Source: Sweltsa coloradensis
Lineage: Eukaryota; Arthropoda; Insecta; Plecoptera; Chloroperlidae
DNA length: 64,000 bases
Reading direction: 5' to 3'
NCBI GenBank assembly: GCA_024449915.1
Contig: JAMZAV010001724.1
Coordinates: forward strand, 1 to 64,000
Positions 1-12,191 of this stretch are shown here, one piece after another. A program made the translations under genes and the position numbers. The notes beneath the pieces were generated by a model. That model did not search any database. It saw only the letters and a list, made by a program, of their open reading frames with translations, and had not been told where the DNA came from. The first letter of the stretch is position 1. Each line of letters opens with the position of its first letter.

Positions 1-60
1 CCCAAGGGGGGGTAAGCTGTTGGATTCCTTTCACACCCTATTTAAACATAACTAGCCGTT
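1..60 (+). mobile_element. Possible Penelope-like terminus at the window edge
   Basis: GGTAAGCTGTTGG (11-23) is the reverse of CCAACAGCTTACC, the boundary sequence shared by the Penelope-like ends at 15059 and 37687. The rest of the element would lie to the left of the window. Confidence 0.4.
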
Positions 61-805
61 TGGCATCTCCCATCTATCACCAAAATCAGACAAATGTAAC
101 TAAAAATTATTAAAAGTTCGTAAAATTAGCTCTTAAAGTTCGTCCGGCGTGATTTAATGTTCAATATTTATCACCATTCAGAAAATGTGTACTAGTAAAG
201 TGTTTCTTGCCATTTTGATAGATACTAAATTCTTGAAAATTGAAGTTATTTTTTGTTTATTTTCTACAATCAATTAATCAGTGCTATGGATAGATATAAG
301 ATACCTTGATTTGATAGTAATTAATTTTTACACAATTATATAAAATCACAAATAGATGTGACTGAAGTTGTCTGAGAAATTTGAAAGCGCGTAAAATTAT
401 GCCTGCCCCCTCTTAACATGGATTTCTACATTTTTAGCAGTACAAACAAAATGAACATAAGATAAAATAAACTAGTAGAACAGGGACGGCTCTTAAAAGT
501 CAAAATATCACAAATAAATTTTGATAAAGAGCAGTATTATGTTAATTTTCTTTAAATAAGTGTTCATGTCCAATAAACACTTATTTTTACAAATAACATT
601 GTTCAAATTTTACAGGATACTTATGTTTAACATTGGAGGTGCATGCAATGTTTGGGCTAGGCTGCTATAGCTAGGGCGTTTAGCAAGTAAAAATATTTTA
701 CAAAATAAAATAAAGAACTTGTACTCATTACATTTTTTAAATCCATCCATATTCTCAGTCTGTTCAAAGCAAGCTCCTTTAGGTCCGATCTATTTTACTT
801 CTTAA
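61..805. other. AT-rich sequence, nothing recognised
   Basis: No open reading frame of note, no terminal repeats and no RNA gene seen. Confidence 0.5.
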
Positions 806-1402
806 TTGGATGAGCAAAGCGAAGATTCCATTTCACTACACTGGAGAAAAAAATCCGGGATGTTTTTTTTTTTTTTCCCTGTATTTTTGTGTGTTTGTTA
901 ACACGATTTCGGCTAAACCGATACTCCGATTGCAATGAAATTTTATGGAGGCCTTCGAAATCTCTGAACTTAGAACTGCCACGTTTTTGAGCGCAATCGG
1001 GAAAATTTTTCTTATAAAAAACGCAATTTTACGATTTTTTTTCGATTTTTAAAAAATTTTCTTCGACTTATAACACCTAAATGCTTTATCCTTTGTAATG
1101 ATTTTTTCACAGAACCTTTAATTTCATGAATTAATATATCGTGGGTTTAAATTTTAAACGCAATCGAATAATTATTTCTTATGAATATTGCAATTTTACG
1201 ATTTTTTTCTTTTTTAAAAAATTACGATTTATTAAAAAAATTAAGTTAATTTTTTATTTTATTTAATTTAATTAAAAAAAATCTTCGACTAAGTAATGAT
1301 TTTTTCACAGAACAGAAAATCCGCGTAACACATAGCAGCTCAATGCACCAATTACGCTCATCCAACAACGCGGCGGGACTTAAAGGGGTATTTAAGCGCT
1401 AA
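806..1402 (+). mobile_element. Helentron-like element, family A
   Basis: It starts TTGGATGAGCAAAGCGAAG and carries the family A body (ATTCCATTTCACTACACTGG; AAACCGATACTCCGATTG; GAGCGCAATCG). It ends with the reverse of its own start, CGCTCATCCAA, followed by CAACGCGGCGGGACTTAA. The usual terminal CCTAG is lost here. No coding capacity. Confidence 0.75.
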
Positions 1403-1805
1403 ACTCAAAAAATATATTTCATTCAGGCTCACTAGTAATGAATTTAGCAATTAACAGAAAAATTATTGGGGCCACCATGACCTCCCAAAAAATTGTCAAA
1501 CATGACATTTATCGAGCTAGGTCCCATCGGCAAAAATCTCCCATAAGAAATAAACATGGGACGATCTTTATGCCCCGTGACTTGGAGGATTTTGATCCCA
1601 AAAAAAAATTGTAACCATTATTGACGTACTCTACAGCCTTTTCTGTAAAATTTTCTATATTTTTTTGTAATTTGGGCAAGTAGTTCGGTCAAAATATGCT
1701 GATTACCAAGATGGGGTGTGATTTTGGAATACATATTTTTTTATGTTTGAGGGTATATTTTTTCACAGTTTCAAGACACAATGTAAAAAATGGTCATTTT
1801 AGATT
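1403..1805. other. Unassigned AT-rich sequence
   Basis: No gene, terminal repeat or match to other repeats of the window was recognised. Confidence 0.4.
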
Positions 1806-2588
1806 GGTACTATGCTCTAGTATCGTTGAGTGACTAATATATAGCTAGAGTCGTAACGGCCTATGCTGAGTGTCTACGGAAAAATTTGCCTCCGCTCATG
1901 TAGTACATTGCCAACATGCTAGGCAGCGTGCCCGACAGCTGAGCGAAGCTACAGCTACCTAGCAGAAATCGGAGTAACTTCGTAGGCCCCTAGTGGAGAA
2001 CCGGATGTAAATTTAAATTAGAACCGGCGGAAATATTTTAACATAAGATACATTGATACAAGCATTTCGTTTGTAGGTTTCGCGATTAATATTATTATAC
2101 ATACAAATAAACTTGTTTTCGAGTGTAAAATACAAATGAATATGTCATAAATTATTTGTTTTATATATTTTTAACATAAAATATTATGTATTTATATTTT
2201 AAACTTCTAAAAGTTTAAATTCTCTAAACTGTCATGGTAATAAAGTTATTTTGCAGCTGCATGGTATTGTTCTAGGAAGGCCATGCTTATAAGGAAGTGT
2301 ATTAAAAGGAAATATACTAGGAAGCTTCGCAAACGCTTTTTCAGGCGCGTTGTTGGATGAGCGTAATTTTTTTAACGAAAAAAGCGTAAAATTGCGATTT
2401 TCATGAGAAATTATTTTTGATTACGCTCAAATTTCACACCAAGAAATTAATTTATAAAATTAAGTTCTGTATAAAAATCGTTACAATCGGATAAAGCATG
2501 TAGGTGTTATAAGTCAAAGAAAGTTTAAAAAAACAAAAAAAAACACGTAAAATTGCGATTTTCATGAGAAATATTTTTTTTAATTGCG
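1806..2588. repeat. Arm 1 of a ~780-bp inverted duplication
   Basis: This stretch is the reverse complement of 7460-8226. It contains the 3' end of a family A Helentron-like element on the minus strand (CTAGGAAGCTTCGC, 2317-2588). It also holds about 500 bp of flanking sequence, for example GTCGTAACGGCCTATGCTG, that is not part of other Helentron copies. The two arms lie about 4.9 kb apart. Confidence 0.85.
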
Positions 2589-3354
2589 CGTTCTGCTGCG
2601 CGTTCAAAACTGAACGTGCAATGAAACAACTACTTATTTCCTTGATTACTGCACTAATTAGAAACTTGAATCAGTGAGTATCACCCAAATATGAACAACA
2701 CTGGTCAATTACTAATAATTATAGAACTGTCAACGTCACTCGCACCGGGTACCGGCAACGTTAACTATTATTGGTGTCACTTTACGGTTTGGAACAAGTT
2801 TTGTTTTCTGACTCATCAACCCGTGAACCAAACGATTAATTATATCATGCTGTCGCCGACAAACTCAATCTCTTCAAACTCCACTCATACTCAACTTAAG
2901 TCCTGTTTATCGGTTAAAATAACAATGTACAATGTTCTATATTTCGTAAATCTTTGGAAATTTTACTAAAACTAAAAGCATATTTTATTTCAATTTAATG
3001 ATCGCCTGCCACCCTGGCGCGAGTATTAGCATTGTGATTTACAATTTCTTTACCCCGTCTGGGCCCGGTGTAGAATTGACCCAGAGCATGGCTCTGCTAA
3101 TCGTACAAGTCGATTCAAGAAAAGAAGTCCACCTCGCAAACATCAGCTAGTAAGAGCCCGAAAAAAATCACAAAATCTATTTATTTTTGTAACTTTTTAA
3201 AAATATTTTTTAAAGTTATGTTCATAAAATCAAATTGACAGGTTAAGTTTACAAAGGCTATGCAAATTGCGCTATCAGATCATAATAAAATATTATCAAC
3301 ATTTAAAATAATTGTCTTTTTCACGAGCTTGGTAAATTTCCACAAATTACCCGC
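2589..3354. other. Unassigned sequence
   Basis: A 92-codon open frame at 2691-2969 has no recognisable domain and ordinary composition. Nothing else was seen. Confidence 0.35.
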
Positions 3355-3406
3355 TTGGTGGCGCATTCCAGAGTAAATACCTCTGCATTCCGCGTCAAAA
3401 CCTGGT

Positions 3407-3790
3407 TTGCACGAGCTCATCCATCAGTCTTCAAATTGTGGGAGGAGGGGATTCTTCGGCGAGCATTCAACCATCGTCATCACAATTCTAGGAATCATAT
3501 TATTATCATGTTGTTTTATCTTCACCAGCAGGTTCGGAAAGGCCTCACATTTGCACACACTGTTGTGCTACTTTTCACATAATCACTCATGCAAAGTTCA
3601 TATTATATGATATCTATACTTAATTACAAGATAAAAGTACCCTACAACTGTATGTTTACTGAAATGTTCCACTGTTTTTTTTTATTACGTTTTTATGTTT
3701 TTATAATATGATTTTAAATTTATTATCTTTGTACCTCAATGTAAAATGGCAGCAATGCTGTACTTGAGTGAAGGAATAAATAAATAAAGA
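3407..3790 (+). other. Candidate 3' terminal exon with a membrane segment (uncertain)
   Basis: The frame at 3407-3610 contains a plausible helix, STIVITILGIILLSCCFIF, with Arg just after it. A stop follows at 3610, then an AATAAATAAATAAA signal near 3775. It could be the last exon of a plus-strand gene converging on nicastrin, or the 3' end of a LINE. I recognise no family. Confidence 0.2.
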
Positions 3791-3834
3791 AGATAAAGAA
3801 GTATTTTATAAGGTAGGACATAAAGGAGGTAGTC

Positions 3835-4250
3835 GATATAGTAAATTAATAATCTAATCTTTAGCAAGAGCAACAGAGCCGTCAAATTATCACATGCTAA
3901 TCATCAGAATAGAATATTAGGAGACTATACACAATTAATAAGATATGGATATTGACAAAATGTTTACGAAATAAGGATAATTATGACAATATCCTACTCG
4001 GTGCAGGTTAATGGGCCAACAACTTCAACATTGCAATTTACATTGTTTGTATCTTTTTTCTCATTGTGACAATATTTTTATAAACAATATTATTGATCTT
4101 CTTGAGAATGGATTTGTTTCACGTAACAACGTCACATTTGTGAGGTCCAGGAATTTGCGTGGGCATGAAATCTGTGCATTTCATCAGGTTTCACAGACAA
4201 GAGTAAAGGTAAATTCTCGGAACACTCGCAAGCCGGAGCGGAAGTAATTA
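3835..4250 (-). repeat. Unclassified dispersed repeat, copy 1
   Basis: The reverse complement of this stretch matches 6770-7080. Shared words include CTTGTCTGTGAAAC, TGATGAAATGCA, ATATTGTCACAATGAG, GATACAAACAATG and ATAATTTGAC. Copy 2 lacks about 70 internal bp. The class is unknown. Confidence 0.65.
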
Positions 4251-5533
4251 AAATAAGGGTCTTGCTCAGGTACTGGGACAAGTATTAAGCCACGCAAAAA
4301 ATCTCTACTGTCTGTGCATCGATTTTATTCAAATCTAAATTATTTTATTTTTGGTGGATTGACCGGATTGGACTTTGCTGGCAATCTTTATTATGCTGTC
4401 AACAGAAGTGTATTTTTCGTGTACAAAAGAATACTAACCCAGAGAAAAAATACGATTGCAATACAATTTCGCAAATTATTTATATATTTCACCTGTAACG
4501 ATATGTTTTAGAATGACCTGACCTATTTCCCCGAGCATAACGCTTTTTTATAATCAAGGCTAAACAATGACAAAGAGGTCTGGCTCAATCAAATATTTTT
4601 TTGAACAAAAGATCGCGAAAAATTAATTTAAAATAATATATAACATAACTCCTATAAATACCTCAATAATACTATGTTTTAATTTATGAACACTGTTTAA
4701 AATATTCAATGGAATATATTCCCGGTGATTATGTGTGCAGACAGTCGCGTAGGAAGATGGGTTTGGTGATGGGTACCCCCCCCCCCCTTTCCAGTGTACC
4801 CCACACTGTCCCCCCCACAGAGTACATCACAACGATACACAACACTGAGAAAATAATTATACAGTCAGAATACTAGAGTGTTGTATGTGGAAGGAAAATC
4901 TCATAATACTCATGCCAATGATGGTAATTGCACTTGTGAGGGCGCGTATGCCCTGTTGCAATGTGTTCATAAAATATAATTTCCCCCTCGCCCAATCACT
5001 TCGTTACAAAGCATGACCACGTATGACGTATCACGTAAAAGACATAGAGGAAAGAGGACATTTTCTCTCAATCATCAAAACAAGGTCCGCAGCAGGCACG
5101 TATTTCAAACCGCCTATGTGATAAGATTCTCCTTCGGGACCGTCTATCAACGAGAGCTTTGTGTTTGAGTTAGATTGATCATTGACAATGGCAATATTGT
5201 ATTTGATCTTTAGGAAGGATATCTTTAGTACGATACATTTACGACATTGATTACATGATTATTTACGAAGAGACCACTGTGATCTAAAGCAGATTGCGAA
5301 TATAATATGTAAACATGGTTCTGAGAAATGTTTTTTAACTGCTATTTTGCATCTTTCACACGTTTTAATTTCCATGCGCTCAGTTTTTGCGGAAATACAT
5401 GCCCCCCCCCCCCCCATCAGAGCATAGTCCCCTCAGTAGTCCCACAATCATGAAAACTCCCAACCCCTCGCTATCGCATTTCGACCGCCTGCGGCAAGCC
5501 GTGATAATATAAGCAAGTCCTCGGAAGACAAGA
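4251..5533. other. Unassigned sequence with C-runs
   Basis: Contains pure C runs near 4781 and 5403. Short open frames have no recognisable domains. Confidence 0.4.
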
Positions 5534-6137
5534 GTAAAGTCCTTTGCAAGTAAAGAACGATCCCAGGTATCAAGAAATTTCCCCTCCTCGTTACCACCTC
5601 CACTCGGCACGGGTGACAGTGCTCGCGAGGCGTTGGAATGCGGTAGGCCGCATGACCCATTCATCCAGGTGTCATTGTTAAGAAAGCAATTTTTTAAAGT
5701 AGTTAAAATGTTATAATTTCTCATTTATTTTCAAATATATGGAATAATCACGTAAAATTAATATAAAATAAACTTTGTATTTTTAAAATAGCTTGAAAAC
5801 TGCCGTAATTATTGCCTGCCGTAATTATTCTGATCGTAACCATGAAGTTACAACTAACTCTAATTACGGCAGTTTTCATGCTATTTTAAAAATACAAAGT
5901 TTATTTTATATTAATTTTACATGAATATTCCATATATTTGAAAATAAATGAGAAATTATAACATTTTAACTACATCAAAAAATTGCTTTCTTAACAATGA
6001 CACCTGGATGAATGGGTCATGCGGCCTACGCATTCCAACGCCTCGCGAGCACTCTCACCCGTGCCGAGTGGAGGTGGTAACGAGGAGGGGAAATTTCTTG
6101 ATACCTGGGATCGTTCTTTACTTGCAAAGGACTTTAG
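5534..6137. repeat. Large palindrome, ~275-bp arms
   Basis: The left arm 5534-5810 and right arm 5862-6137 are near-perfect reverse complements around a 51-bp spacer; paired positions sum to about 11672. Each arm carries the same short reading frame fragment (IPTPREH, CRVEVVTRRGNFLIPGI), so one unit was duplicated in inverted orientation. No target duplication was identified. Confidence 0.9.
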
Positions 6138-6461
6138 CTTCGTTTGGTCAAGCGATCAGTATCACTATAATGCGCGGTTGCATTACAATTAATTATACTT
6201 AGCATTTGGCAACGTCGGAGTAGAAGCGAGCCCGCGCGCGTCTCTCTGTTTCTGAGGAATTCCAGACCATTGTAAGAAGGTAGGCATACTTTTGTCCTAC
6301 GGCACAGCTCAAGCCTCACATTCACAGCCAAATCTTTGGACCAAATTAAATTACGAATTATGCAATTACTACGAACTGAGAAAACTACTGGTACCGTAAT
6401 TATTCTATTATGCATACTACTTTTAACAAAATAATGGAAATATGTAAAAGAACTTAATTCA

Positions 6462-6520
6462 TAATTTGATTGATTTTTGATTGGATATTGCTTAACGTCT
6501 CATATTTATGCTAAAAATTT
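6462..6520 (-). mobile_element. 3' end fragment of the same SINE
   Basis: The minus strand reads GCATAAATATGAGACGTTAA, then GCAATATCCAATC and an ATCAATC tail, matching the last 50 bases of the 14158 and 51408 copies. The 5' part is absent. Confidence 0.75.
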
Positions 6521-6769
6521 TAGACGAACTTGAACTTTTTAAAAATTTTAGGTTTTAAAATAACTTCAACTTTGAAAAAGTTCTTTATTTGAGCTGTGAA
6601 CTGAACGTTTAGAAAGTTCATTTAAAAAATGAACTGTCCCAAATCTGGGTTGGGGGGGGGGGGTCTAGTGGGTTATGTGTACACAAACTAGAAGCCGGTA
6701 ACGTAATAAATCGTATTCGTTGATACAAATCAGATTTTCGAAACGGACGGGGAGAAGAGACATTGGCAA

Positions 6770-7080
6770 TTATGTGTTACCTCTTGTCTGTGAAACATGA
6801 TGAAATGCATAGAATTCATGCCAACGGCCGATTCCTGGACCTGCTCACAGTTTAACTTGCTTGTTATGCAAAACAAATCCGTCCCTGAAGATCAAGAATT
6901 TTTCATAATTGTCTACAATAATATTGTCACAATGAGTAAGAAGATACAAACAATGAAAATTACAATGTTGCTGCTGGCCAAGATTGACATAATATTGGTC
7001 TCCTCATATTCTAATGATTTTCACGTTATAATTTGACAGCTCTGGCACTCTTGCCAAATTAAATTATTACTTTATTATAT
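6770..7080 (+). repeat. Unclassified dispersed repeat, copy 2
   Basis: Plus-strand copy of the repeat at 3835-4250, with an internal deletion. A pure G run lies just upstream, near 6652-6663. Confidence 0.65.
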
Positions 7081-7094
7081 CGTTACGTTATTTC

Positions 7095-7730
7095 TTGAAT
7101 GAGCGTAGCGAGCGAAGCGAAGATTCCATTTCACTACACTGGAAAAAAACATCCGGAATGTTTTTTTTCTTTCTTTCTTTCTGTTTGTATTATTGTGTGT
7201 CTGATAGCACTATTTCGGCTAAACCGATACTCCAATTGCGATAAAATTTTATTGAGGCCTTCGAAATCTCTGAACCAAGAACTGCCACGTTTTTGAGCGC
7301 AATCGAAAAATTATTTCTCATGTAAATAGTAATTTTACGATTTTTTTGATTTTAAAAAAAAATCTTCGACTTATAACACTACATGCTTTATCCGAATGTA
7401 ATGATTTTTTCACAGAACCTTTATTTCATGAATTTATATATTCGTGTGGCATTTGAGCGCAATAAAAAAATATTTTTTTATGAAAATCGCAATTTTACGT
7501 TTTTTTATTTTTTTATTTTACATTTCTTTGACATATAACACCTACATGCTTTATCCGATTGTAACGATTTTTATACAGAACCTTTATTATATAAATTAAT
7601 ATATTGGTGTGAAATTTGAGCGCAATCAAAAATAATTTCTCATAAAAATCGCAATTTTACGCTTTTTTCGTTAAAAAAAATTACGCTCATCCAACAACGC
7701 GCCTGAAAAAGCGTTTGCGAAGCTTCCTAG
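7095..7730 (+). mobile_element. Helentron-like element, family A, complete ends
   Basis: It starts TTGAATGAGCGTAGCGAGCG. The interior has about three tandem degenerate units, each with GAGCGCAATC, CGCAATTTTACG, CTACATGCTTTATCCGAT and CACAGAACC. It ends CGCTCATCCAA, then CAACGCGCCTGAAAAAGCG, then CTTCCTAG. AACGC and GCGTT can pair as a small stem before the end. There is no coding region. Confidence 0.8.
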
Positions 7731-8226
7731 TATATTTCATTTTAATACACTTCCTTATAAGCATGGCCTTCCTAGAACAATACCATGCAGCTGCAAAATA
7801 ACTTTATTACCATGACAGTTTAGAGAATTTAAACTTTTAGAAGTTTAAAATATAAATACATAATATTTTATGTTAAAATATATAAAACAAACAACATATG
7901 ACATATTCATTTGTATTTTACACTCGAAAACAAGTTTATTTGTATGTATAATAATATTAATCGCGAAACTACAAACAAATGCTTGTATCAATGTATCTTA
8001 AGTTAAAATATTTCCGCGCGATCTAATTTAAATTGACATCCGGTTCTCCACTAGGGGCCTACGAAGTTACTCCGATTGCTGCTAGGTAGCTGTAGCTTCG
8101 CTCGAGCTGTCGGGCACGCTGCCTAGCATGTCGGCAATGTACTACATGAGCGGAGGAAAATTTTTTCCGTAGACACTCAGCATAGGCCGTTACGACTCTA
8201 GCTATATATTAGTCACTCAACGACTC
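7460..8226. repeat. Arm 2 of the ~780-bp inverted duplication
   Basis: Reverse complement of 1806-2588. It spans the 3' part of the Helentron at 7095-7730 and about 495 bp beyond its CTAG end. Confidence 0.85.
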
Positions 8227-10070
8227 TAGTATCTATGTGGTCCAAATAAGAAGCAGGTTAAAGCTGATTTAAGAAATTTCCCAAAACACCAATATTTGCA
8301 AATTTCTGGATAAAAAAAATTCAAAAATTCGTGTTAAATTACAGTTTCAAGATATAATTTTTTAAACTGTCATTGAAGTGTAGTATTGTGCTGTAGATCA
8401 TGTGGTAAAAAATAATTTTTTGAGTTAATAGCCCCTTTAAGCGTTTTCCTAGTTTAGATATAACAGTAGGGAAATTTGAGGAACTAAAAATTGCAAATAA
8501 GTAGGCCTACTCTGGTTTAGTATTTTAGTTTAATTAAATTAACAAACACATCACATATATATTTACATCATATTTTACAAACAATACACACCATAGGTAC
8601 TCTACACGATCACGAGTAGGCACAGATTGTAAGGTTTGGTTAGTCTGAGCAATCCGCAGTCAGCAATGACATCATACATTTAGCTTCCCTTACAAAACAG
8701 TAAACACACCACCATACATTGTACCATTTTGCTCGCATTAATGATATAATTTGCTGAGATCACAATCATTAAATAATAAATAATAAAGCCAACCATTTTC
8801 CATTTTAAGTTAAGCCGCAATGGTTGCACTGGATTTGATAACCGTAATGTAGCGAGTCTAGATAAACCGAACATGCGAGACCATTTACGAACAATGCATT
8901 GTGGGGAAATGTCAAATGATTATCAAATAAAATAAGTTAAATAAGTACCTGTATGTATTACAGTAAATAGTTACGATCAGTTGACTTTCACTACCCACCC
9001 AAGCAAGAGTTTGTTGGTAATGTTATAAAATAATTTTCAATGTTCTGTAATGAGCTTCATTTGACCCAATGCAATTAGTCCATTCAAAAAACATGAAATC
9101 CCAATACGACACGTTTTAAAGACAAGATAAACGCAGATGTTACAACTATTCAGTAGATGAAAATAAATACAAACAGCTGAAAGCAAGAAAGAAAAATAGG
9201 CCTACAGCAAAAATGCAAATGTAGGCTTTGTGCAGAAGAAAATACTTATTGCATTTTTACATTAGGTACAGTATTAGCAACCAATAGCATGCACACAGGA
9301 ACAGAACTGCATTCTTAATAACAAAATAAAATATTATGTATACCAATTTGTCCTAGTAAGTATAAGTAGTGTCAAGGACAGACTGCATCAGTTAGGACAC
9401 GCATACAATGTAAGTAAATTAAGGGGTGTTGTGTTGCATCTACTACAGCCAGCCCTTGGTTTACTTCCGGTTGAGGGTGTACGTACAAACATTACTAGGT
9501 TCATATAAACCCCCTTTAGTAGGCCTAGGTTTTGGCCCATACATCACTGGTACAAACAGTAAGTAACCCTTTTATAAACTTTCTATGCAAAAGAAGAACT
9601 AAATACCATTTTAAAACAAACACCAAAACTTTCATACATCAACGTGGTTGTAAAAATCTTTTGCAGTGATCTAAGATCTAGTTATTAAGCTTACCAGTCA
9701 AAAGTATGAAAATTAAAATTAAATAATAGTAGGCCTACATCGAGAAGACTTGGCTACCCCTGTTAGGATGCCTCTCACGTCGTATACATACGAAGAATAA
9801 GGTACTGTCACAACACATTTACATCCAAACACCGGTAATACACGGCCTACACATTGCAAGTTGCAACATCCCAGCGGGATCAAAAATTGGATAAAATCCC
9901 AATAGAATAAAATAAATGATTGTTTGAAGGATGAGTCGACTTTTTAAAGTTTTCAAATTTTATTATTTATTTTCACAATATAGTACATAATTTACAAGAT
10001 GGTGGTTGACAGTCCCAAACCCAATGTGTCTGTCAACTTGGACTTTTATGTCACATTTAAGGCTATTCCA
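8227..10070. other. Unassigned AT-rich sequence
   Basis: About 1.8 kb without recognised genes, terminal repeats or matches to other families. CCTTTAAGCGTTTTCCTAG at 8436-8454 resembles an isolated family A/B Helentron 3' end. Confidence 0.4.
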
Positions 10071-10674
10071 CCGCGTTTTTCTATTTTCCAAAATATGCTA
10101 CTAAGTCAAAATACAGTGAATGGCTTTGAAACATGGCTATTTTAGAAAATCAAAAATATTTTTTCCAAATTTTTCTGATCAGGTACACGGCCAATATAGC
10201 CACCTCAAAATAGTTTCAAACTTCAATTCGCCAGGGCACACCATTCAACGTAGGGTGTTGTGCTTTTGTGACATTAATTTTCAACTGTTTTTCTTTGGAC
10301 TGACTGAGAGAAAAAGATTTATTTTAACAATTGTCTTTCCTGCGAATTTTTCCGTTTGGCGGTACAAATCGGTAAAAAATACCGCCAAACGAAAAAATTT
10401 GCTGGAAAGACAATTGTTAAAATAAATCTGTTTTTCTCAGTCAGTCCATAGAAAAACAGTTAAAAATTAATGTCACAAAAGCACAACACCGTACGTTGAA
10501 TGGTGTGCCCTGGCGAATTGAAATTTGAAATTATTTTGAGGTGGCTATATTGGCCGTGTACCGGATCAGAAAAATTTGGAAAAAAATATTTTTGATTTTC
10601 TAAAATAGCCATGTTTCAAAGCCATTCACTATATTTTAACTTAGTAGCATATTTTGGAAAATAGAAAAACGCGG
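10071..10674. mobile_element. Foldback element, ~294-bp arms
   Basis: Arms 10071-10364 and 10382-10674 are nearly perfect inverted copies around about 17 bp. The ends are CCGCGTTTTTCTATTTTCC and its complement. Both arms hold GACAATTGTTAAAATAAAT-type sequence and AATGGTGTGCCCTGGCGAA or its variant. No clear target duplication and no protein. The structure is a single near-perfect hairpin. Confidence 0.9.
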
Positions 10675-10705
10675 TTAATCACTGCAAACTAGGGTTATCT
10701 TTTAC

Positions 10706-11036
10706 TAGGGGTGTGCGACTAGTAGTGATTTGAATCGAATATAGAATATTTTGTTTACCAAACACCGATCTGATTTTCAATAGGGGTAATAGTGTTCCTA
10801 AACTTGATTTGTTCACTCCCGAGTCCTGACCTCGTTTCATACATGCTCACTGCAACAAGCGAAGAAACTATTGCCAAACTCGGGGCTTACCACCGAACTT
10901 GAACAGCCACCATAGTGGAGGTACCGGATCGGATAGAAATACAAACTACAATATTCAAAATTTGAATCCAATGGTAGTTGACAACTAGTATTTGCAAATA
11001 TTATTCGAATTTCGAATATGTATTCGCACACCCCTA
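10706..11036. mobile_element. hAT MITE
   Basis: 331 bp with ends TAGGGGTGTGCGA and TTCGCACACCCCTA, flanked by the perfect 8-bp duplication TCTTTTAC (10698-10705 and 11037-11044). Confidence 0.92.
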
Positions 11037-11099
11037 TCTTTTACGCTCTTTTTACATACATATTTACGTCCCATATTTATTTCAAAATCACAATCTACA

Positions 11100-11851
11100 T
11101 ACCGTATTGTTCCGAATATAGCGCGTGTTTTTTTTCCGAAAATACAATCTCAAAAACAGCACTCGCGTTATTTCCGCGCGCTTGCATTTGAAATAGCGCC
11201 TGAACATAGGCCACGCCTCTATACAACTCCCGCGCATAGTCTGCTGCGCTTCGCCCCGCCCACCCACTCGAAGCCACTGAACTCGGCCGAACCTTGGGCG
11301 AAACTGTCTGCTAGTCGTCAGAATCCTTAGCCGTGATCACATCGTGACCTAGCTTGACCTACATAGATTTTGTTTGTCGGGGTTGTCTATCTACGTTGCT
11401 AAGAGCTAAGAGTCTACGTAACGTAATAATGAGTGATGAAGGAGAAGATGAAATGGCTCAAGATGAACAAATGAAGACTGCTGATCGCGTGGAAAAGAAA
11501 GGTTCCTCTGCCTTACAAATCAGCAAGGGATTGCGAAGGAGCTAGGCCTAGGCCTACGACCATAGATACTAGGGCCTAGTATAACCCCCACCCCCCACCC
11601 CCCCCCCACGACGTAAACATTGAAGACCAGGAATCAGACTGGTGAACTGTGGTTGACATGTGAGCTTGTGCTTGGCCCTACCCTGTAAAAAACCATAGGC
11701 CTAGGCCCTAACATTGTTCAAAATGTTTTGTTGTAAGTGTTTCATGTACATTTTAATTTTCTTTGATTTTTTTCTTTTTTCTTGAAATGATTCTGAAAAA
11801 TTGGGGGTCGTGTTATATTCGAGGTCGTGCTTTATTCGGAACAATACGGTA
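11100..11851. mobile_element. TACCGTATTG-type MITE, copy 1
   Basis: Ends TACCGTATTGTTCCGAATA and its complement, with TA at both borders as in Tc1/mariner-like insertions. The interior encodes a short frame (MSDEGEDEMAQDEQMKT) with no known domain, also present in the inverted copy at 26005-26697. The superfamily is not proven. Confidence 0.85.
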
Positions 11852-12191
11852 ATCACAATGTAATGTTGTTCATGTCGTACTGGCGCATTACGTGGTGGTT
11901 CATACACTGGCCTCTAATTAATGCCGTGGACAGAGGCCGATTGGGGGAGTAGGGGCCACGTACGGAAACTAATTTTAGACGCATTAAGGGGTCTGGGTAA
12001 ATGTAAATCAATACAGATCTGGATTCTGGATTGATTTACATAAAGTAAAGTACATGTTATGTTCAATTCATTTGCAATCAGCCTGATATTAAACAACAAA
12101 TTTGATTTCTCTCACTAGTGCATACATACAAATATATTAGGCATATAAATGTTTTAAATCATATTCAATAAATGAAAAGTGTTCTGAACTG
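11852..12191. other. Unassigned sequence
   Basis: No gene or repeat recognised. Confidence 0.4.

Noticed and set aside
5380..5724. Open frame of 114 codons on the minus strand
   Set aside because: It lies mostly in one arm of a palindrome and has an overlapping alternative frame. No domain.
8680..8874. Short minus-strand frame with a hydrophobic stretch
   Set aside because: No start context, splice sites or family match; typical chance frame in AT-rich DNA.
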